NCBI GenBank assembly: GCA_963801185.1
Contig: CAWDDW010000003.1
Span: 1,426,001-1,490,000 of the forward strand
DNA length: 64,000 nucleotides
Origin: Palsa-601 sp963801185
GTDB taxonomy: Bacteria > Actinomycetota > Acidimicrobiia > Acidimicrobiales > Bog-793
Reading direction: 5' to 3'
Part shown: positions 1 through 8,531 of the stretch, in pieces
Layout: every line of letters begins with the position of its first letter
Position numbering within the stretch: the first letter of the stretch is position 1
Notes under the pieces: model-generated
What the model saw: only the letters and a program-made list of their open reading frames with translations
Databases searched by the model: none
What the model was told of the DNA's origin: nothing
Position numbers and translations under genes: made by a program

Positions 1-467
1 GGAGATCGAGGGCCTCGTCGCCGGCGCGCCCGAGCCCCACCGAGAGCGTCATCGCCGGTAGCAGCGTCGCCCGGCCGCAGCTGGTCGCTTTCGATGCCTC
101 CCGTTGGCCGGCGCCTGCCGTGCCGGTGCCGGATTCGTACTCTCTGAGGCTCGTGGCCCGGAGGTCGCTTTACGACCAGGGGACGCTCGTACAAGCGTCG
201 CCGTCGCTCGGCGTGCTTGCCCCGGGCCAACAGCTCCACATGCGGCCGAGAGAGGTCGAGCAGCTCGGTGTCGTCTCCGGAGGTCAGGTGAGGGTCCGCT
301 CGGCGCGGGGCGAGCTCATCGTGCCAGTGGTTGCGGACGAGCGCGTGCCGGCCGGCGTGGCCACGCTCGGGCTCAACCTGACGCCGGTCGACGAGGCCGG
401 CGCCACGGCACTGATCGACAGCGACGAGCCAGCGCAGCTCGTCCGGGTGGAGACCGTGGAGGGCTGA
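1..467 (+). CDS. nuoG: NADH-quinone oxidoreductase subunit G, C-terminal part (5' end outside window)
   Basis: Only the C-terminus of the large peripheral complex I subunit is present. The stretch from about base 100 onward (YSLRLVARRSLYDQGTLVQ and the following beta-rich segment ending VRVETVEG) resembles the molybdopterin-dinucleotide-binding-like domain that closes NuoG. Its stop TGA overlaps the nuoH ATG. The first bases read well in a different frame (EIEGLVAGAPEP) from the remainder (TESVIAGSSVARPQ). One extra C in the CCCC run at 35-38, just after GAG, would explain the change. The family is inferred from the domain and from its position before nuoH. Confidence 0.8.
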   Translation, partial: RSRASSPARPSPTESVIAGSSVARPQLVAFDASRWPAPAVPVPDSYSLRLVARRSLYDQGTLVQASPSLGVLAPGQQLHMRPREVEQLGVVSGGQVRVRSARGELIVPVVADERVPAGVATLGLNLTPVDEAGATALIDSDEPAQLVRVETVEG

Positions 468-1691
468 TGGACCCGCTCTTCGCTCACGGCGTTGATCTCG
501 GCGTCTTCATCATCGCCGTGGTCAAGGTGCTGGTCGTCTTCGCCGTCTTGATGGTCGCCGTCATGATGATGATCTGGCTGGAACGCAAGGTCATCTCGGA
601 CATGCAGAACCGGATCGGGCCGAACCGCGCCGGCCCCTTCGGCATCCTGCAGTCGCTCGCCGACGGCATCAAGCTCTTCTTCAAAGAGGACCTCCTGCCG
701 GAGAAGGCCGACCTCTTCGTGTTCAAGCTGGCCCCGTACCTGACGTTGCTGCCGGCCTTCTTGATCTTCACCGTCGTCCCGATCGGCGGTGTCGTGACCC
801 TCGCCCATCACACTTTCGAACTCCAGGTGGCCGATCCCCCGATGGGGATCCTGTTCCTGCTCGCCCTCTCCTCGGTGTCGGTCTACGGGACGATGCTCGC
901 CGGCTGGTCGTCGGGATCCAAGTACCCGCTGCTCGGCTCGGTGCGCGCCAGCGCCCAGATGATCAGCTACGAGGCGGCCATGGGCCTCGCGGTGGCAGCG
1001 GTGGTCCTCGTGGACAGGACGCTCTCTACGTGTGCCATCGTGGCTGCGCAGGCTGCCAGCGTCTGGCACTGGGGAGTGTTCCGCACTGGGATAGTCCCGT
1101 TCCTGATCTTCTGGATGGCGGCAACCGCTGAGCTCAACCGCCCGCCCTTCGACCTCGTCGAAGGCGAGCAGGAGCTGGTCGGCGGCTTCCACACGGAGTA
1201 CTCGTCCATCCGGTTCGCCCTCTTCTACCTGGCCGAGTTCATGAACATGATCACGATGTCAGCGATCATGGTCACGCTGTTCTTCGGTGGCCCCGACGGC
1301 CCGGGCTTCCATTTCCTTCGGTGGGTGTGGCCGATCTTCTGGTTCGTCGGCAAGACCTTCGTCTTCTTGTACGTGTACATATGGATCCGGGCGGCACTGC
1401 CGAGGCTTCGCTACGACCAGCTGATGGACCTCGGGTGGAAGCGGCTGATCCCGCTCTCGCTCGCATGGCTCCTCGTGATCGCGGGAGTGCTGATCAGCCC
1501 GGCGTGGGGCTTCGCGATCTTCGGTGGTTGTCTCGTCGCGGGAGCCGGGCTGGTCCAGGCGCTTCGCGTGAGCCGCAGCAGGCGGGAGCTTCGAGGCCGA
1601 GAGGGCTGGGGAGGGGCGGGCGGCCCGAGCCGCCCCGCACGTGCAGCTGCGGTCGTTGGCGGCCGGGAGCGAGGAGGCGAGCGCGCGGTGA
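467..1691 (+). CDS. nuoH: NADH-quinone oxidoreductase subunit H (one +1 frame break near the C-terminus)
   Basis: Membrane subunit of complex I that forms part of the quinone-binding site. Conserved segments include LERKVISDMQNRIGPNRAG near the N-terminus and AELNRPPFDLVEGEQELVGG in the middle, with about eight hydrophobic helices. As written, the frame runs without a stop into nuoI and looks like a NuoH-NuoI fusion. An extra T in GAGCTTC at 1586-1592 causes this. Without it, the tail ends at TGA 1689-1691, which overlaps the nuoI GTG in the standard GTGA arrangement. The corrected protein is about 407 residues. ATG 467 overlaps the nuoG stop. Confidence 0.95.
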
Positions 1692-2369
1692 CTTTGCCGA
1701 GTTTCTTCGGGGGGTTCAAGGTCACCCTCAAACAGGTCCTTGAGCCGCGGGTCACTCACCAGTACCCCAAGGTCAAGCGGGAGAAACCCCCCCGCGCCCA
1801 CGGCCGCCACGTCCTCAACCGGTACGAGGACGGCATGGAGAAGTGCATCGGTTGCGAGCTGTGCGCGGCTGTGTGCCCGGCGGACTGCATCTACGTGCGC
1901 GGGGCGGACAACTCCCCGGATGCGCCCGTCTCGCCGGGCGAGCGCTACGGCTTCGTCTACGAGATCAACTACCTCCGATGCATCCACTGCGACCTTTGCG
2001 TGGAGGCGTGCCCGACCGAGGCGATAACAGAGTCGAAGATGTTCGAGTTCTCCTTCGTCAACCGGGCGGACGCCATCTACACCCGCGGAGCTCGTGGTCG
2101 GTGACGACGGCAAACCTCAGCAGATGCCGTGGGAGGACTGGCGCGAGGGTGAGGACGAGCACACGTCGGCCTGGATGCGGGCGACGGCTCCTTCGGGTGC
2201 GGCCGCCTACGAGGGCGAGGTCCAGTGGTCGGGCGAGCTCGGGTACGGGGTAAGGGCACCCGAGGGTGGCCAGAGCGGCAAGCGGGACGACGACGCGACC
2301 GGGAACATCTCGATCCGGACCGCCGAGCGCCGCAAGATCCCCCGCAGCGCCGGGGGCAAGGTCATCTGA
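1688..2369 (+). CDS. nuoI: NADH-quinone oxidoreductase subunit I (one +1 frame break)
   Basis: Peripheral-arm iron-sulfur subunit carrying two [4Fe-4S] clusters. Both motifs are intact: CIGCELCAAVCP near residue 55 and CIHCDLCVEACP near residue 100. In the given sequence the frame stops at 2102-2104. The continuation (LVVGDDGKPQQMPWEDW and on) is in the next frame. The switch sits at CGCGGAGCTC, around 2085-2093, where one extra G before GAGCTC accounts for it. Corrected length is about 226 residues. GTG 1688 is chosen because its product begins VTLPSFFGGFKVTLKQ, typical of actinobacterial NuoI, and it overlaps the corrected nuoH stop. Confidence 0.93.
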
Positions 2370-2935
2370 TGGGACATCTGATGCTCGCCGCGACGCTGCC
2401 TGACTCGATCACCTTCGCCATCGCGGCGGTGATCACGATTGTCGGCGCCCTCGGCGTCGTGCTTTCGCGCAATCCCGTTCACGCCGCGCTCAACCTCATC
2501 ATGACGCTGTTCGGCGTGGCGGTGCTGTTCGTCGAGGAGGACGCTCAGTTCCTCGCGGCGGTACAGGTCATCGTCTACGCAGGCGCGATCGTCGTGCTGT
2601 TCCTCTTCGTGATCATGCTGCTCGGCGTCGATCGCCAGGAGTCGCTCGCCGCCGATCCGATGCCAAGGCAGCGCTGGGTGGCGCTCGGGCTCGGCCTGCT
2701 CGGCCTTGCCGAGATAGTGCTGCTCGCACGTGGCAAGTGGCCGCTCGGGGCGCACTCGGTCGCCGGCAAGGCGGAGGGGACCGGGAACACGAACGTCTAC
2801 GTCCTCGGCAAGGCGCTGTTCACCACGTACCTGCTGCCCTTCGAAGTCACCTCGGCACTGCTCGTGATAGCCGTTGTCGGAGCGGTCGTGCTCGCCCGCC
2901 GGCCGCGGGAGCCGGGACCGGGATCGGGATCATGA
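2369..2935 (+). CDS. nuoJ: NADH-quinone oxidoreductase subunit J
   Basis: Small membrane subunit of complex I, 188 residues with five predicted hydrophobic helices. It includes the conserved stretch NPVHAALNLIMTLFGVAVLF and the helix VQVIVYAGAIVVLFLFVIML. ATG 2369 overlaps the nuoI stop TGATG, so I take this start. A second in-frame ATG four codons later is possible. The 3' end overlaps nuoK by four bases, consistent with translational coupling in the nuo operon. Confidence 0.95.
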   Translation: MGHLMLAATLPDSITFAIAAVITIVGALGVVLSRNPVHAALNLIMTLFGVAVLFVEEDAQFLAAVQVIVYAGAIVVLFLFVIMLLGVDRQESLAADPMPRQRWVALGLGLLGLAEIVLLARGKWPLGAHSVAGKAEGTGNTNVYVLGKALFTTYLLPFEVTSALLVIAVVGAVVLARRPREPGPGSGS

Positions 2936-3237
2936 GCGTCCCCGCCAGCTTCTACCTGACGCTGTCAGCCCTGCTGTTCAGCATCGGCGCCGTCGGGCTC
3001 CTCATCCGGAGAAACGTCCTCGTGATGTTCATGTGCGTCGAGCTCATGCTCAACTCCGCGAACCTCGCCTTCGTGACGTTCGCCCGCGAGCTGAACGACG
3101 TGGGCGGTCAGATCGCCGTCTTCTTCGTCCTCGTCGTCGCTGCTGCCGAGGTCGTCGTCGGCCTCGGCATCATCGTCGCCATCTTTCGCCGCCGCGTCGG
3201 CGCCACGGCCGATGACATCCACGTGATGAAGGGCTGA
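2932..3237 (+). CDS. nuoK: NADH-quinone oxidoreductase subunit K
   Basis: Three-helix proton-channel-associated subunit, 101 residues, the usual family length. Conserved acidic residues of helices 2 and 3 are visible in FMCVELMLNSANLAF and AAAEVVVGLGIIVAIFR. The start ATG overlaps the nuoJ stop (ATGA). It sits between nuoJ and nuoL, as in most bacteria. Confidence 0.96.
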   Translation: MSVPASFYLTLSALLFSIGAVGLLIRRNVLVMFMCVELMLNSANLAFVTFARELNDVGGQIAVFFVLVVAAAEVVVGLGIIVAIFRRRVGATADDIHVMKG

Positions 3238-3245
3238 GCCACGAC

Positions 3246-5198
3246 GTGATCCACGCCGCCTTCCTCATCCCTCTCTTCCCGCTCCTCGGGTTCGCCGTGC
3301 TCGCGCCTCTCGGGCGCCGGCTCGGCAACCCGCTCGCCGGGTGGGTCGCCACGCTCTTGGTGGCTGCGAGCTTCGTGACGACGATCGTCGTCTTCGCCGG
3401 CCTGCTCGGCCAGAGCGCGGATCACCGGTCGTACACGCAGAACTGGTGGACGTGGTTCTCGGTCGACCGCCTGCACGTCACCGCTTCTATCCTCGTCGAC
3501 CCGCTGTCCATGACGATGGCCCTCTTCGTCACCGGCGTCAGTACGCTCATCCACCTCTACTCCATCGGGTACATGGAGCACGACGCCCAATTCCCGAAGT
3601 TCTTCATGTACATGAACCTGTTCGTCTCCTCGATGCTGCTGCTCGTGCTCGGCGGCAACTTCGTCATGACTTTCCTCGGATGGGAAGGCGTCGGCGTCTG
3701 CTCGTACTTCCTGATCGCCTTCTGGTTCGACCGCCCGAGTGCTGCCAGTGCCGGCAAGAAGGCGATGATCTTCAACCGCATCGGAGACGCCGGCTTCCTC
3801 ATAGCCATGTTCCTGATCTTCGAGCGGACAGGCTCGCTCCAGTACCAGACGGTGTTCTCCCGGCTCGGCCACGTCGGCGGGCCCTCGCTCGTCGCGATAG
3901 CGCTGCTGTTGTTCCTCGGGGCAGCCGGCAAGTCGGCACAGCTGCCGCTCTATCCCTGGCTGGCCGACGCGATGGAAGGCCCGACCCCGGTCTCGGCGCT
4001 CATCCACGCCGCGACGATGGTGACCGCCGGTGTCTACCTGATGTGCCGGATCAACCCGATCCTTTACCGTGCCCCGGACGCCGCTCACGTGGTGGCGATC
4101 GTGGGGGCCCTGACGGCCTTCCTCGGTGCGACGATCGCCTGCGCCCAGACCGACATCAAGAAGATCCTCGCCTACTCGACGATCTCCCAGCTCGGCTACA
4201 TGTTCATGGCCGCAGGCGTCGGAGCCTACGTTGCCGCCATCTTCCTCATGCTGACGCACGCCTTCTACAAGGCGCTTCTGTTCCTCGGGGCCGGATCGGT
4301 GATCCACGCCATGAACGACGAGCAGAACACGAAGGCGATGGGCGGCCTGCGCAAGATCATGCCGATCACTGCCGTCACGTTTCTCGTGGCCTGGCTCTCG
4401 ATCGGCGGCTTCCCGCTGTTGTCCGGCTTCTGGTCGAAGGGCGACGTGCTCCTCAACGCCTACGGGTTCAGCCCGGCGCTGTACGCCCTCGGCGCCCTCA
4501 CCGCGGTGCTCACGGCCTACTACATCGGTCGCTGCTACATGCTCGTCTTCTCGGGGAATGCCCGCTGGGTGGAGGCGCGACCCTCCGGCGACGGCCGCGG
4601 TGCGAGCACCGAGAGCGCCGGCCACGGCCACGAGAGCTCGCACGGCCACGGACCGCTCGCGCCGCACGACCCCTCATGGGTCATGACGGTGCCCCTCGTG
4701 GTGCTTGCGTTCCTGTCTGTGTTCGGGGGGATCATCAACTTGCCGTTCCACCCGAACTTCCTCCAGCTCGAGCACTGGCTGAATCCCGTGATCGGGAATC
4801 GCTTGTTCAACCACCACTTCACGCCGACCACCGAGATCCTCTTCGCGTTGGTCGATGCGGTGCTTGCTCTCGTCGGCATCGCGGTCGCCGTGACGGTGTG
4901 GCGGAACGCGGTCGACCGGCCGGAAGTCGAGCCGACGTTCCTCCAGCGCGCCTGGTTCATCGACTTCGGCTACGACCGCCTCGTCGCCCGTACGTCGACG
5001 CAGATGGCATCGGTCATGTCGACGGTCGTCGACAACAAGATCATCGACGGCGCCGTGAACGGTGTCGCCCGGCTCTTCCGGTCGACCGGCGGCATCGTGA
5101 GGAAGGTGCAAACGGGTTACGTCCGCAATTACGCGCTCGGCATCATGGCGGGCCTCGTCCTGCTGCTCGCCTATGTGTTCACGAGGACGGTCTCATGA
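3246..5198 (+). CDS. nuoL: NADH-quinone oxidoreductase subunit L
   Basis: Largest antiporter-like proton-pumping subunit of complex I, 650 residues. Diagnostic segments are FLGWEGVGVCSYFLIAFW and GKSAQLPLYPWLADAMEG, followed by SALIHAATMVTAGVYL. A His- and Gly-rich cytoplasmic or periplasmic loop (GHGHESSHGHG) lies near residue 460. The C-terminus has the extra long-helix/TM segment seen in NuoL but not NuoM or NuoN. The GTG start at 3246 follows the nuoK stop by eight bases. The end overlaps nuoM. Confidence 0.96.
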   Translation: MIHAAFLIPLFPLLGFAVLAPLGRRLGNPLAGWVATLLVAASFVTTIVVFAGLLGQSADHRSYTQNWWTWFSVDRLHVTASILVDPLSMTMALFVTGVSTLIHLYSIGYMEHDAQFPKFFMYMNLFVSSMLLLVLGGNFVMTFLGWEGVGVCSYFLIAFWFDRPSAASAGKKAMIFNRIGDAGFLIAMFLIFERTGSLQYQTVFSRLGHVGGPSLVAIALLLFLGAAGKSAQLPLYPWLADAMEGPTPVSALIHAATMVTAGVYLMCRINPILYRAPDAAHVVAIVGALTAFLGATIACAQTDIKKILAYSTISQLGYMFMAAGVGAYVAAIFLMLTHAFYKALLFLGAGSVIHAMNDEQNTKAMGGLRKIMPITAVTFLVAWLSIGGFPLLSGFWSKGDVLLNAYGFSPALYALGALTAVLTAYYIGRCYMLVFSGNARWVEARPSGDGRGASTESAGHGHESSHGHGPLAPHDPSWVMTVPLVVLAFLSVFGGIINLPFHPNFLQLEHWLNPVIGNRLFNHHFTPTTEILFALVDAVLALVGIAVAVTVWRNAVDRPEVEPTFLQRAWFIDFGYDRLVARTSTQMASVMSTVVDNKIIDGAVNGVARLFRSTGGIVRKVQTGYVRNYALGIMAGLVLLLAYVFTRTVS

Positions 5199-6769
5199 AC
5201 CCCTCGTTCCCGTACCTCACCGTCCTCGTGCTGCTGCCGGCGGGCGCGGCGCTGGTCGCGGCGCTCACCCCGGCCGCGTATCGGGTGGCGGTCAGGGCGA
5301 TCGGCTGGGTGGGGTCGCTCGCCACCCTCGGCCTGGCGGTCGCCACGACGGTGCAGTTCCACTCCGGAGAGGGCGCCTATCAGATGGTGGCCGTGCACCC
5401 CTGGATCTCGTCGCTCGGGATCTCGTGGTCCCTCGGCGTCGACGGCATCTCGCTCTTCCTCGTCCTGATGACGGCTGTGCTGTTCCCGATCGCGATCGCC
5501 GGGTCGGCCTCGCAGGGAGGGGACAAGTCCTTCGTGGCCTGGATGCTCCTGCTCGAGGCAGGCTGCCTCGGGAGCTTCCTCTCGATCGACGTGCTGCTGT
5601 TCTTCCTCTTCTTCGAGCTCACCCTTGTGCCCGTCTACTTCCTGATCGTCGGCTGGGGCCACGAACGACGGGGCTACGCGGCGACGAAGTTCTTCCTCTA
5701 CACGCTTGCCGCCTCGGCGTTCCTTCTTGTCGGCATCCTGGCGCTGGTCGCCATCCACGCCAATCAGACAGGCGTGACAACCTTCGATGTCCGTTCCTTG
5801 GCCGACACTCATCTGTCAGGCACCGCAGGCGTCTTGCTGTTCCTCGCCTTCACCGCCGCCTTTGCGGTCAAGGCGCCCATCTTTCCGTTCCACACGTGGT
5901 CGCCGGACGCATACCGGGAGTCGCCGGCTGCGGGTGCTGTCGTGCTGGCAGGCGTGATGGCCAAGCTCGGCACCTACGGCATCGTGCGTTTCGACCTGGA
6001 GCTGTTCCCGAAGGCCGTCGTGACACTGGCACCGCTCCTGCTCACGCTCGGTGTCATCGGGATCATCTACGGCGGAGTCGTGGCGGCCGTCCAAAGGGAC
6101 CTGAAGCGGCTCGTGGCGTACTCCTCGCTCGCCCACCTCGGCTTCATCGTCGTCGGAGCGTTCGCGCTGACCGGGCCCGCACTCTCGGGGGCGGTCCTCC
6201 AGATGGTGAACCACGGCATCTACACGGCGGCGCTGTTCCTCCTGATCGCGATGATCTACCGTCGGCTCGGGTCGTTCTCCACGTCCGATCTGAGCGGCCT
6301 TCAGTCGAAGGCTCCGGTGCTCGCGGGCGTGTTCACACTGACGATGCTGGCGTCCATAGGAGTTCCAGGTCTCAACGGCTTCGTGGGCGAGTTCCTGATC
6401 TTGTCGGGCACCTTCCTCACCCATCGCTGGTGGGCGGTGGTCGCCACGGCCGGCGTCGTCGTTGCGGCCGTCTACCTGTTGTGGGCCTACCAGCAGGTCT
6501 TCCACGGCACCCCGACGGCCCGTGAGTCGGCCTTCACGGAGATGACCTGGCGCGAGGGCCTGTACATGGCCCCGCTCGTGACGATCATCGTCGTCCTCGG
6601 AGTCTTCCCCGGGCCCGTGCTCAATCGGATCTCGCCCTCAGTCGACATGCTGGTCACTCACATCGAGCAGGTCGCCCATCCGAAGATCCCGGTCAACGGG
6701 CAACCGGTCGCGGCCCGCACGCTCAGCCTCACGACGCGCAGCGACTCACACGGGGAGGCGAGCAAGTGA
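5195..6769 (+). CDS. nuoM: NADH-quinone oxidoreductase subunit M
   Basis: Antiporter-like proton-pumping subunit, 524 residues and about 14 helices. The conserved glutamate segment FFELTLVPVYFLIVGWG and the lysine-containing FAVKAPIFPFHTWSPDAY are intact, as is the second channel lysine region RDLKRLVAYSSLAHLGF. ATG 5195 overlaps the nuoL stop, and the gene end overlaps nuoN by four bases. Confidence 0.96.
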   Translation: MNPSFPYLTVLVLLPAGAALVAALTPAAYRVAVRAIGWVGSLATLGLAVATTVQFHSGEGAYQMVAVHPWISSLGISWSLGVDGISLFLVLMTAVLFPIAIAGSASQGGDKSFVAWMLLLEAGCLGSFLSIDVLLFFLFFELTLVPVYFLIVGWGHERRGYAATKFFLYTLAASAFLLVGILALVAIHANQTGVTTFDVRSLADTHLSGTAGVLLFLAFTAAFAVKAPIFPFHTWSPDAYRESPAAGAVVLAGVMAKLGTYGIVRFDLELFPKAVVTLAPLLLTLGVIGIIYGGVVAAVQRDLKRLVAYSSLAHLGFIVVGAFALTGPALSGAVLQMVNHGIYTAALFLLIAMIYRRLGSFSTSDLSGLQSKAPVLAGVFTLTMLASIGVPGLNGFVGEFLILSGTFLTHRWWAVVATAGVVVAAVYLLWAYQQVFHGTPTARESAFTEMTWREGLYMAPLVTIIVVLGVFPGPVLNRISPSVDMLVTHIEQVAHPKIPVNGQPVAARTLSLTTRSDSHGEASK

Positions 6770-8457
6770 CCGGGATGCTCGTGGCGGTGAGCGGGTCGGG
6801 TCTCGCCGTGCCACACATCGACTACACGGCCATCCTGCCAGAGCTGATCCTGATCGGCGGGGCGCTCCTGTTGCTCGCAGCCGGGGCGCTCTCCGTCCGC
6901 CTCCTGCCGACCTGGGTCTACTCCGCTTTGTCGGGCGTCACCGGCGTCGCCGCGCTCGTTGCCGGAATCGTCCTCTGGGAGAAGATCCACGGCCACGGGC
7001 ACCCGTTCACCGCCGTCGCTCAGTCGCTCGTGATCGACGGCTTCGCGACGGCGTTCGTCATCTTGTCGGCGTGCATCATCATCGTCTCGTCCCTGATCGC
7101 CGACGGCTACCTGCGACGGGAAGGCATCATCGGTCCCGAGTACCACGCTCTAGCGCTGCTCGGGGCCTCCGGAGCGATGCTGATGGCGTCGGCGAACGAC
7201 TTCATAGTGATCTTCCTCGGCCTCGAGATCATGTCCATCCCGCTCTACGTTCTCGCCGCGATGGACCAGCGGCGGGCCGAGTCCGGCGAGGCCGGCATGA
7301 AGTACTTCGTCCTCGGCGCCTTCTCGTCGGCGATCTTCGTGTACGGCATCGCGCTCACCTATGGGGCGACTGGTTCGACCAACCTCGCTCAGATAGCGGC
7401 CTACCTCGCGAACAACGTCAGCACGAACGACGGCCTGCTGCTCGCCGGAGCCGGTCTCCTTCTGGTCGGCTTCCTGTTCAAGGTTGCCGCCGTGCCGTTC
7501 CACATGTGGACGCCGGACGTGTATCAGGGCGCTCCGACTCCGGCGACGGGCTTCATGGCTGCGATCGCAAAGGTCGGCGGGTTTGCCGCGCTCCTTCGCG
7601 TGTTCTTCTCGACGTTCCACTCGCTCGAGGCGTCTTGGCAGCCCATCTTGTGGATGGTTGCCCTGTTGACGCTCGTCACCGGCGCAGTGCTCGGCCTCGT
7701 CCAGCGGGACGTGAAGCGGATGCTCGCCTACTCGTCGATCAACCACGCAGGTTTCATCCTGCTCGGGCTTCAGGCGGCCTCGGCCGAGGGCCTCTCGGCC
7801 AGCTTGTACTACGTCTTCGTCTACTCGTTCCTCGTGCTCGGCAGCTTCGCCATCATCACGATCGTCGGGCGGCAGGGCGACCGCGATCACGCCATCGAGT
7901 CCTACCGCGGTCTCGGGCGGCGCCAGCCCGTCTTGGCACTCGGCTTCGCGATCTTCTTGCTGGCACAAGCGGGGGCCCCGTTCACTACGGGATTCCTCGG
8001 GAAGCTGTATGTCGTGGAGGCAGCAGTGCAGGCACACTCGTATGCCCTCGCAGTCGTGGCGATGCTGACCGGTGCCGTAGCGGCGGCGTTCTACTTGCGG
8101 GTCGTGTTCGTGATGTACGGGGGAGGCGCTGGCGCCGTCGCGGGCCTCGTGCCTCTCGGAAGCGGGGAGAGCCCGGCCGAGCGTGTCCCGACGACCGATG
8201 CGGAGCTGGCTGTCTCGTCTGCCACCGAGACGGGTCCGGAGGTCGCCGGCAGCGAGTCGCTCCTGACCGCGACGCTGCTCGCGGAGCCGGATGGCGTGGC
8301 CATAGACGCAGCCGAGGCCGAGACGGCAGACCGGCGGTTCCAGATCGCTCCTACGACCGCAGCCGGCATCCTCCTCACCTTGGGCTTCACCGTGGTGTTC
8401 GGGGTCTGGCCGAGCCCGCTGTTCGACTTCGTGCACGCTGCGCGGTTGCTCTTCTGA
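6766..8457 (+). CDS. nuoN: NADH-quinone oxidoreductase subunit N
   Basis: Third antiporter-like subunit, 563 residues. Family segments include FLGLEIMSIPLYVLAAM, FKVAAVPFHMWTPDVYQG and RDVKRMLAYSSINHAGF. The protein is longer than usual because a hydrophilic, Ala/Glu-rich insertion of roughly 70 residues (about 452-524) separates the last helix (GILLTLGFTVVFGVWPSP) from the rest. The GTG start overlaps the nuoM stop. This is the last gene of the operon, and it faces a convergent gene 74 bases away. Confidence 0.95.
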   Translation: MTGMLVAVSGSGLAVPHIDYTAILPELILIGGALLLLAAGALSVRLLPTWVYSALSGVTGVAALVAGIVLWEKIHGHGHPFTAVAQSLVIDGFATAFVILSACIIIVSSLIADGYLRREGIIGPEYHALALLGASGAMLMASANDFIVIFLGLEIMSIPLYVLAAMDQRRAESGEAGMKYFVLGAFSSAIFVYGIALTYGATGSTNLAQIAAYLANNVSTNDGLLLAGAGLLLVGFLFKVAAVPFHMWTPDVYQGAPTPATGFMAAIAKVGGFAALLRVFFSTFHSLEASWQPILWMVALLTLVTGAVLGLVQRDVKRMLAYSSINHAGFILLGLQAASAEGLSASLYYVFVYSFLVLGSFAIITIVGRQGDRDHAIESYRGLGRRQPVLALGFAIFLLAQAGAPFTTGFLGKLYVVEAAVQAHSYALAVVAMLTGAVAAAFYLRVVFVMYGGGAGAVAGLVPLGSGESPAERVPTTDAELAVSSATETGPEVAGSESLLTATLLAEPDGVAIDAAEAETADRRFQIAPTTAAGILLTLGFTVVFGVWPSPLFDFVHAARLLF

Positions 8458-8531
8458 GAGGCACCGCCCGCCGTCTACCGGATGTCGTCCACCTCGCCTG
8501 ATTCAGGAGACCGAAGGCGACCGCTGAGGTC

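Noticed and set aside
104..2104. A single 666-codon open frame covering NuoH and NuoI
   Set aside because: It arises from a one-base insertion at 1590 and also includes an antiparallel or shifted reading of the nuoG tail. The two subunits are separate proteins in the family, and the correction restores overlapping stop/start codons.
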